NCBI RefSeq assembly: GCF_963580165.1
Contig: NZ_CAUZLM010000004.1
Coordinates: 124,001 to 188,000, forward strand
DNA length: 64,000 nucleotides
From: Fructobacillus evanidus
GTDB taxonomy: Bacteria > Bacillota > Bacilli > Lactobacillales > Lactobacillaceae
Direction of reading: 5' to 3'
Shown here: positions 59,581 to 64,000 of the stretch, in pieces
Layout: each line of letters opens with the position of its first letter
Numbering within the stretch: position 1 is the first letter of the stretch
Notes under the pieces: model-generated
The model's database searches: none
What the model saw: only the letters and a program-made list of their open reading frames with translations
Told to the model about the DNA's origin: nothing
Program-made: the position numbers and the translations under genes

Positions 59581-60361
59581 GATAAAAAATCTCTTTTTAT
59601 TATTAATAATACTTTACAGCTACAGATACCCTTTATTTACTTGGCACCTATGAGTAATGTTGTATAGCCCCCGTAATCATTTTTATATCGCCTCCTCTAT
59701 CCGCTTTTATTAAAGACAACTCGCACATACTATATACTTTACATATACTACATGTTCAAAATTTTTTGTTTAGATTAAATACAAGTAACGTTTATTACTG
59801 TGGGAAATTTATAATAAAACTCTTAACTTCGTTAGCCTCTTATCCTTATCCACCAAAACATAGGCCCTGAATTTAAAGTATTACCTGACCCGACTTTATG
59901 ACGGAACAGGTTTTTTAATTTTTCGCAGAAAGTTGTGAAGGAGTCAGCAATACACAGACCACTTTAATTAAAGTGCTCAAAACAGGGATGTGTTTAGCGC
60001 CCATTTTTGCGCCTTGTCCTTTTCCAATATTTTAGCAATAAAAAGACAAATGCTGTTCATATTCAAACCTAAAAAATCGACAAAAACCGAACAATTGAAC
60101 CAAAACACACCAAGTTAAACCACACACCCAACACCCTGTAAACGCCACTGCTGAGCCATTTTCGCCAAAAGTTGCGAAAGTTGTCCACCTTTGGACACCC
60201 CCCCTACCTAAATTTTTTGAAAATTGGCTTTTATGTAAAATGACGATATGTGAGCGCTCTCTTGATTGGCCGCGTATGGGGGGGCTTGTTCGAATTCTAG
60301 CCAGTTTGCTTGCAAATGGCTATGAAGACAAATAAAAAAAGCCGTGGTGGGCTTCTGAGAG
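59581..60361. other. 780-base gene-poor segment of the island
   Basis: No credible ORF. It holds a hairpin with T6 (59883-59916: CCTG, CCG / CGG, CAGG), two diverged 22-base repeats starting TTTTCGC (near 59920 and 60159; each a TTTCGC/GCGAA dyad or close to it), a TGTCCA-CCTT-TGGACA hairpin (60182-60197) and a C-rich run after it. Could hold regulatory RNA or a packaging site; not resolved. Confidence 0.35.
60333..60352 (-). terminator. Terminator of the gene at 60362
   Basis: Minus strand AGCCCACCACGGCT with T7. Confidence 0.6.
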
Positions 60362-60700
60362 CTACCTAGTGGCTTGTATTCTTTCTGTTTGTTTGATTGA
60401 CCTGGCCAACCGTCTCAAGTCTCTGTTAATTCTTTCAATCTCGGCCGTTGGTGCTGTGATGTTGTAAAACTCGCCAAATGGCTTTTTGTTTTTGTAGTGG
60501 TCTTTTTCCATCTCGATGATTTCGGGCGCTAGATCCTTGGTGTAGTTATCCAAGGTATCAACCAACTCAACCCAAAAATTAAAGTTCTCACGGCCGTACC
60601 TTCCCATATTCTCTTGGTGAGTTTCAGCATACTCAAGCATAGCGTGTGCCTTGCCCTTAAAGTAATGTTCTAATAGCCGTGTTGGTGTCACTCTAATCAT
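60362..60700 (-). CDS. Small hypothetical protein near attR
   Basis: 112 residues, helical, charged, Tyr/Lys-rich, no TM (HYFKGKAHAMLEYAETHQENM...PTAEIERINRDLRRLARSI). No family recognised. GGGGG abuts the ATG; a GTG three codons in has better spacing. Own terminator follows. Last gene of the island. Confidence 0.55.
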   Translation of the reverse strand: MIRVTPTRLLEHYFKGKAHAMLEYAETHQENMGRYGRENFNFWVELVDTLDNYTKDLAPEIIEMEKDHYKNKKPFGEFYNITAPTAEIERINRDLRRLARSIKQTERIQATR

Positions 60701-60798
60701 CCCCCATAAGTGCTTTTAAGACTATTGTACAGCACACCAAACCAACAAAAAAAGACGACCCGAAGGCCGTCACAGAGCTAGAACATGCTTATTTTTTC

Positions 60799-60821
60799 TG
60801 TACCTTTTTCTGTACTTTTGC
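60799..60821 (+). repeat. Integrase arm-type repeat, right
   Basis: Identical over 23 bases to 52011-52033; followed by CTCTTGATT-like arm sequences (60822-60897). Confidence 0.65.
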
Positions 60822-60903
60822 TTGATTTCTCTTGATTACCAAAAAATCAAAATCGCTTAACACTGGGATTTGTGACCCCTCTTGACTGCTCTTGATGAGC
60901 AAA

Positions 60904-60921
60904 ATGGAGAAGAAGGGATTC
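60904..60921 (+). repeat. attR core, in tRNA-Ser 3' end
   Basis: ATGGAGAAGAAGGGATTC; the partner of attL at 51955-51972. Confidence 0.85.
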
Positions 60922-60992
60922 GAACCCTCGCACGCTTTAACACGTCTACACCCTTAGCAAGGGCGCCTCTTCAGCCTCTTGAGTACTTCTCC
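60905..60992 (-). tRNA. tRNA-Ser(GCU)
   Basis: 88 bases, minus strand: acceptor GGAGAAG/CTTCTCC, anticodon GCT in loop TTGCTAA, long variable arm, T-loop TTCGAAT. The base after the acceptor stem is A, where bacterial tRNA-Ser usually has G. CCA is not encoded. Integration site of the island. Confidence 0.92.
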
Positions 60993-61004
60993 GTAACAGA
61001 TAAT

Positions 61005-61033
61005 ATCATAACAGATAATATTTGTTACGGCAA
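61005..61033 (-). promoter_or_regulatory. Promoter of tRNA-Ser
   Basis: Minus-strand TTGCCG (61028-61033) and TATGAT (61005-61010), 17-base spacer; the region also has a doubled TAACAGATAATAT. Confidence 0.6.
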
Positions 61034-61039
61034 GCACTT

Positions 61040-61369
61040 TTAACGATTCTCGATTGCCATCACGGACAAATTGAAGTTGTCCCACAATCCTTGATCGTCA
61101 TTCTTAAAGTCTTCAATCAAAGAGCTGCCCCTTGGCTTGATAGTTGCGGAAAGCTCATGATAGACATCATAAAGCTCCAACTCCTTCTGATCGTTCCACT
61201 TAACCGTGTAAAAAGTACCATCCATCCGGTAGTCCAAAATTTCTTCCAAACCACGCAAAAGAGTCCGCTCAATCATTTCTTCTTCCGTGACCGCTTCACC
61301 CCGGGCATTCAAAATCGCCACTTGGTCCTTTACCTGTTGATAATCATCAGCAACTTCCATGTTATCCAT
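61040..61369 (-). CDS. Hypothetical acidic protein
   Basis: 109 residues from the ATG at 61369 (AAAGG upstream): acidic, soluble, with ILNARGEAVTEEEMIERTLLRGLEEILDYRMDGTFYTVKWNDQKELELYDVYHELSA. No family recognised. Divergent from nnrE. Likely a core-genome conserved small protein since it lies outside the island. Confidence 0.6.
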   Translation of the reverse strand: MDNMEVADDYQQVKDQVAILNARGEAVTEEEMIERTLLRGLEEILDYRMDGTFYTVKWNDQKELELYDVYHELSATIKPRGSSLIEDFKNDDQGLWDNFNLSVMAIENR

Positions 61370-61447
61370 TTTGTGGCCGCCTTTCATTACTCTTTTTTGC
61401 TGTTCTATATTATAATTGAATATATCTATTATACTAAGGTGATTTGA

Positions 61448-62101
61448 ATGACACAACTCGTGACAACAGAAGAAATGCAGGAACTAGACCAATACACAAT
61501 GACAGACATCGGTTTGTCAGAAGATGTTTTGATTGAACGTGCCGCTTTAGCCGCCTTGGACGTCCTTGGCGCCGGTGCCTATGACCTCTCCAACGTCTTG
61601 GTCTTAGTTGGCTTGGGCAATAACGGTGCCGATGGAATTGCCCTCGCGCGCTTGTTGCACCAGCTGCACATCCCTGTTTCATTACAGTTTGTCGGTAATG
61701 CTAACAAGGCTAAGCCTGCCGTCAAGCACCAACTACAAATCGCTGAAGCCTGTGGCGTTCCCCGTTCTGAAAAATCAGACTTCAAGCAAGCTTCATTGAT
61801 CATCGACGCCATCTTTGGTACCGGATTAAACAAAGATTTGCCAGATGGCCTGCAAAAGATGGTCAAAGCAGCCAACCACATCGAAAGTACCGTTGTCGCC
61901 CTCGACCTGCCAACTGGCGTAAATGGCTCCACCGGGCAAATTATGGGTGCTGCCCTGAAGGCCAAGACGACGATTTCCTTTGGCTTCATCAAAGCTGGTG
62001 TTACCAAAAATCCAGGCAAAAAATCGGCCGGACAAGTCCTGGTCAAAGATATCGGGATTGTCGTCCCAGAGGACTTCCAGTTTTCCATTAAAGAACAATA
62101 A
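61448..62101 (+). CDS. nnrE: NAD(P)H-hydrate epimerase
   Basis: Repairs damaged NAD(P)H by epimerising R- to S-hydrates. 217 residues, YjeF_N fold. Motifs: VGLGNNGADGIALARLL (NAD/hydrate loop), IIDAIFGTGLN and LDLPTGVNGSTG. No fused dehydratase domain. AAGGTGA RBS-like sequence just upstream. Confidence 0.9.
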   Translation: MTQLVTTEEMQELDQYTMTDIGLSEDVLIERAALAALDVLGAGAYDLSNVLVLVGLGNNGADGIALARLLHQLHIPVSLQFVGNANKAKPAVKHQLQIAEACGVPRSEKSDFKQASLIIDAIFGTGLNKDLPDGLQKMVKAANHIESTVVALDLPTGVNGSTGQIMGAALKAKTTISFGFIKAGVTKNPGKKSAGQVLVKDIGIVVPEDFQFSIKEQ

Positions 62102-62105
62102 CAAT

Positions 62106-62150
62106 GCGACAAAAAAGCCAAACCCTTCGGGGTTTGGTTTTTTTTGTCGC
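62106..62150. terminator. Long bidirectional terminator nnrE/rlmH
   Basis: CCAAACCC-TTCG-GGGTTTGG (62118-62137) continues outwards as GCGACAAAA with TTTTGTCGC. Confidence 0.9.
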
Positions 62151-62163
62151 ATTTGATTACTGC

Positions 62164-62643
62164 TTATTTATGATAAGTCGAACCCGCTGAAATCATCATT
62201 GCTCGATAAATCTGCTCAACCAACACCAAACGCATCAGCTGGTGTGGCAGCGTCAACCGTCCAAAGGAAAGTAAGAGGTTGGCGCGCTTTTTAATGGCGG
62301 GGTCCAGCCCCAGGGATCCACCAATAATGAAGGTTAGGGTGCCATGACCCGTATTTTTGGCAGCTTCTAATTTCTGCGCAAAGTCTTCCGAGGCTAGCTC
62401 CTTCCCCTCAATCGCTAAAACAACGACAAAGTCCCGCTCACCAATTTTACCTTGGATTCGTTCCGCTTCCTTTGCCATAATTTGTTGATTTTCAGCTGCC
62501 GATGCTTTTTCAGGTGTCTTTTCATCCGGCACCTCAACCATTTCCACGGTACCAAAGCGATTCAGCCGCTTCGCATACTCCGCAATCCCCTTTTTCAGGT
62601 AATCTTCTTTTAATTTTCCAACCGTTAATATTTTAATTTTCAT
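62164..62643 (-). CDS. rlmH: 23S rRNA (pseudouridine1915-N3)-methyltransferase RlmH
   Basis: SPOUT methyltransferase of 159 residues acting on the large ribosomal subunit. N-terminus KIKILTVGKLKEDYLKKGIAEYAKRL and the knot region FIIGGSLGLDPAIKKRANLLLSFGRLTLPHQLMRLVLVEQIYRA with C-terminal SGSTYHK-like SAGSTYHK are diagnostic. In several Firmicutes the gene is near oriC. Confidence 0.95.
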   Translation of the reverse strand: MKIKILTVGKLKEDYLKKGIAEYAKRLNRFGTVEMVEVPDEKTPEKASAAENQQIMAKEAERIQGKIGERDFVVVLAIEGKELASEDFAQKLEAAKNTGHGTLTFIIGGSLGLDPAIKKRANLLLSFGRLTLPHQLMRLVLVEQIYRAMMISAGSTYHK

Positions 62644-62699
62644 TTTAGTTTCACCACTTGTTTTGGTCTAAAAACAAAACTTGCTTCCTTTCATTCAAC

Positions 62700-62870
62700 T
62701 TATCCACTCTTTTATCCACTAATCCCCAGACTTATACCCGTCAAATCAGTTCATATAGACCAATTTATGTCGAATTATCCCCAAACGCACCACTTATCCA
62801 CAGGTTTTGGGGGTAACTTTTCCAAAAAGAGAAAGGCGATAAGACTGGGATTTTTGAAAACTTATCCCAA
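62700..62870 (+). other. Cluster of DnaA-box-like sequences
   Basis: TTATCCACT (62700-62708), TTATCCACT (62712-62720), TTATCCCCA (62775-62783), TTATCCACA (62794-62802, perfect) and TTATCCCAA (62862-62870), all in the same orientation within 171 bases of a gene-free stretch (62644-63235). It may be part of a replication origin or a DnaA-titrating site. The rest of the stretch to 63180 has no gene; AT-rich around 63060-63130. Confidence 0.5.
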
Positions 62871-63186
62871 TTTTTCCCCATTCCCCTTTTTACGAACAAA
62901 AGAGCACATCTGTTCCCCTGCCAATTTTGTGAACATTCGTCTTTTCACCGCATAGTCCAAAGTTGTCCTTGTGATAAAGCGCTAATTAACGCCTTTTCCG
63001 TCTTAAAAAGGCGAATTTAAGAACTCTTTTGGGCCTCGACTATTCATTTTACCGCAAATCAACCGAACAGACATTCTAAAATTGGTATAGTCGCTAATTT
63101 TAATGCTTAAATGACATCTTTTAAATCAGTTTTAAGGCCGATTCACTTGCTTAAATTGATCCACGGGTGCAAAAAGAAAAGTTAAC

Positions 63187-63227
63187 AAAAAAGCGGATAA
63201 CTAGGAACATAATTCCAAGTTATCCGC
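63187..63227. terminator. Terminator of the vanY-type gene
   Basis: GCGGATAACT (63193-63202) pairs with AGTTATCCGC (63218-63227); GGAA/TTCC extends it inside; T6 follows on the minus strand. Confidence 0.85.
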
Positions 63228-63235
63228 CTTCATTT

Positions 63236-63991
63236 TTAAGACGCCTCACGCGCCTTCAGAGCCTTCAAATAGGCTTCAAGGGTTAGATGATGCTTCGTCA
63301 TATACTTCGCGTTTGTGACCCCAACATACCGGAAGTGCCAGGACTCATAATCAATCCCAGTCTCTTTAATTGATACCTTATCCTTTGGATAACGAAGAAT
63401 GAAACCATAGTCAGGTGCGTGGTCAATTAACCAGCGCTGCGAAGCGAACTGGTCCATCTCGCCCGTTAGGCCTGGATACTTCGCTAAAGCATCATTTCCA
63501 GCTAAATCAATGGCCAAACCAGTTTGGTGTTCGGATGAACCAGGTGTTTGCACAACCTTCTTAGTTTCGGCCAACGCCTTTTCCTCCGATTCACCATTCT
63601 TTTCGTTGTTTGCTAAGACGTTCGCAAAGACTTCCTTTTGATATTCAATCGACCGGTAGCCTGAAACTAAGGTGGTATCATAACCAGCTGCCTTGGCACC
63701 AGCCATAAAATCAATCACGCTTTGCTGGATCTTTTGGTTAACAACCTTGTCCCCAACCTTAGCCTGGGTAAAATTGATTTCCTGATTTTCAGGATGTTGC
63801 TTATTGATTAACATCAGGTCCCAGTCAGTGCTTTTCACACCCTTTGGCAGGCTAGTTGTCGTTGCCTTTGTCTGTGACTGGCTCGTTTTCTGGCCCTGAC
63901 TTTGCCCATGTGATCCAAGTACCAACCAGACTACCACCGCCAGTAAAATCAGGCCAGCAAGCACCGCTATGATTCGTTTTTTATTTGTCAT
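63236..63991 (-). CDS. D-alanyl-D-alanine carboxypeptidase, VanY/M15 family
   Basis: 251 residues: N-terminal TM anchor (about 6-26), Gln/Ser/Thr-rich linker, then M15B zinc peptidase domain with LVSGYRSIEYQ, SSEHQTGLAID (SxHxxGxAxD) and ESWHFRYVG (ExxWH), supplying the Zn ligands and catalytic Glu. Trims D-Ala from peptidoglycan stem peptides. The start lies 9 bases from the window edge and its RBS cannot be seen. Confidence 0.9.
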   Translation of the reverse strand: MTNKKRIIAVLAGLILLAVVVWLVLGSHGQSQGQKTSQSQTKATTTSLPKGVKSTDWDLMLINKQHPENQEINFTQAKVGDKVVNQKIQQSVIDFMAGAKAAGYDTTLVSGYRSIEYQKEVFANVLANNEKNGESEEKALAETKKVVQTPGSSEHQTGLAIDLAGNDALAKYPGLTGEMDQFASQRWLIDHAPDYGFILRYPKDKVSIKETGIDYESWHFRYVGVTNAKYMTKHHLTLEAYLKALKAREAS

Positions 63992-64000
63992 CAGTGAACC

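Larger units (their letters stand above)
51955..60921. mobile_element. Integrated phage-satellite-like island (PICI-type) at tRNA-Ser
   Basis: About 9 kb bounded by an 18-bp direct repeat (one mismatch) of the 3' end of tRNA-Ser(GCU). Within it, in order: tyrosine integrase, iteron-type origin, SF3 helicase, small genes, excisionase-like and Cro-like proteins, divergent repressor, then cargo (SLATT-like protein, small TM protein, structured RNA, glycosyltransferase) and a small gene next to attR. No terminase, capsid, tail or lysis genes. Integrase, helicase with adjacent origin and a non-S24 repressor fit a phage-inducible chromosomal island. GC is clearly lower than in the flanks. Confidence 0.8.

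Noticed and set aside
51955..60921. Complete prophage
   Set aside because: No terminase, portal, capsid, tail, holin or lysin genes, and the size is only 9 kb.
1..64000. Insertion sequences or rRNA genes
   Set aside because: No transposase motif, terminal inverted repeats of IS type or rRNA sequence was recognised.

Overview
The window reads as a chromosomal segment of a low-to-moderate GC lactic acid bacterium of the Leuconostoc/Fructobacillus/Weissella group (family Lactobacillaceae). Signs are a class II (degradative-type) HMG-CoA reductase, an L-2-hydroxyisocaproate dehydrogenase closely resembling the Weissella confusa enzyme, paired MntH transporters, KUP potassium uptake, T-boxes on valS and on a methionine cluster, and an IpaB/EvcA-type hypothetical protein. 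The genus is an inference; GC looks highest in the housekeeping part and falls clearly in 49.6-60.8 kb.

Layout. 0-7 kb: end of pyrF and pyrE, metG, then a leader region and a cystine/polar amino acid ABC operon (binding protein, permease, ATPase) ending in an EndA-type nuclease. 7-14 kb: tRNA-Leu, a cadmium efflux/metal-sensor pair, a universal stress protein, two mntH paralogues with matching 5' leaders, and a zinc-type CDF exporter, together a metal-homeostasis block. 13.6-17.5 kb: a four-gene operon (Ppx/GppA, HMG-CoA reductase, IpaB/EvcA-like, sirtuin). 17.6-24.5 kb: cell-envelope genes (LCP ligase, LysM-CAP protein behind a WalR-type box), a stand-alone FabH, valS under a T-box. 24.8-30.7 kb: NupC nucleoside and PnuC nicotinamide-riboside uptake, two tandem tRNA-Asn genes, hicD, AzlCD, a small zinc-finger protein and an FMN reductase. 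30.8-36.3 kb: a Met-type T-box followed by a MetE-like protein, OppA-like protein, S-methylmethionine permease and homocysteine methyltransferase, a methionine-acquisition cluster. 36.3-49.6 kb: ArsC-like protein, Kup, a tandemly duplicated glutamate/glutamine ABC operon (GlnR-type box only before the upstream copy), membrane proteins and a second EndA-type nuclease.

49.6-61 kb is accessory. VOC and two GNAT genes lie to the left of an integrated element of about 9 kb (51955-60921), bounded by an 18-bp direct repeat (one mismatch) of the 3' end of tRNA-Ser(GCU). The element has the plan of a phage-inducible chromosomal island: tyrosine integrase, an inverted iteron array around an AT-rich core beside an SF3 helicase gene, excisionase-like and Cro-like small proteins, a divergent repressor without a peptidase domain, and a cargo zone with a SLATT-like two-TM protein, a tiny two-TM protein, a strongly structured candidate RNA with its own promoter and terminator, and a membrane glycosyltransferase. 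It has no capsid, terminase or lysis genes. The cargo zone is the best candidate here for something undescribed.

61-64 kb returns to core genes: NnrE, RlmH, an intergenic stretch with a cluster of DnaA-box-like sequences, and a VanY-type carboxypeptidase.

A pattern across the window: all four extracellular solute-binding proteins have an uncleaved-looking N-terminal hydrophobic anchor and no lipobox cysteine.
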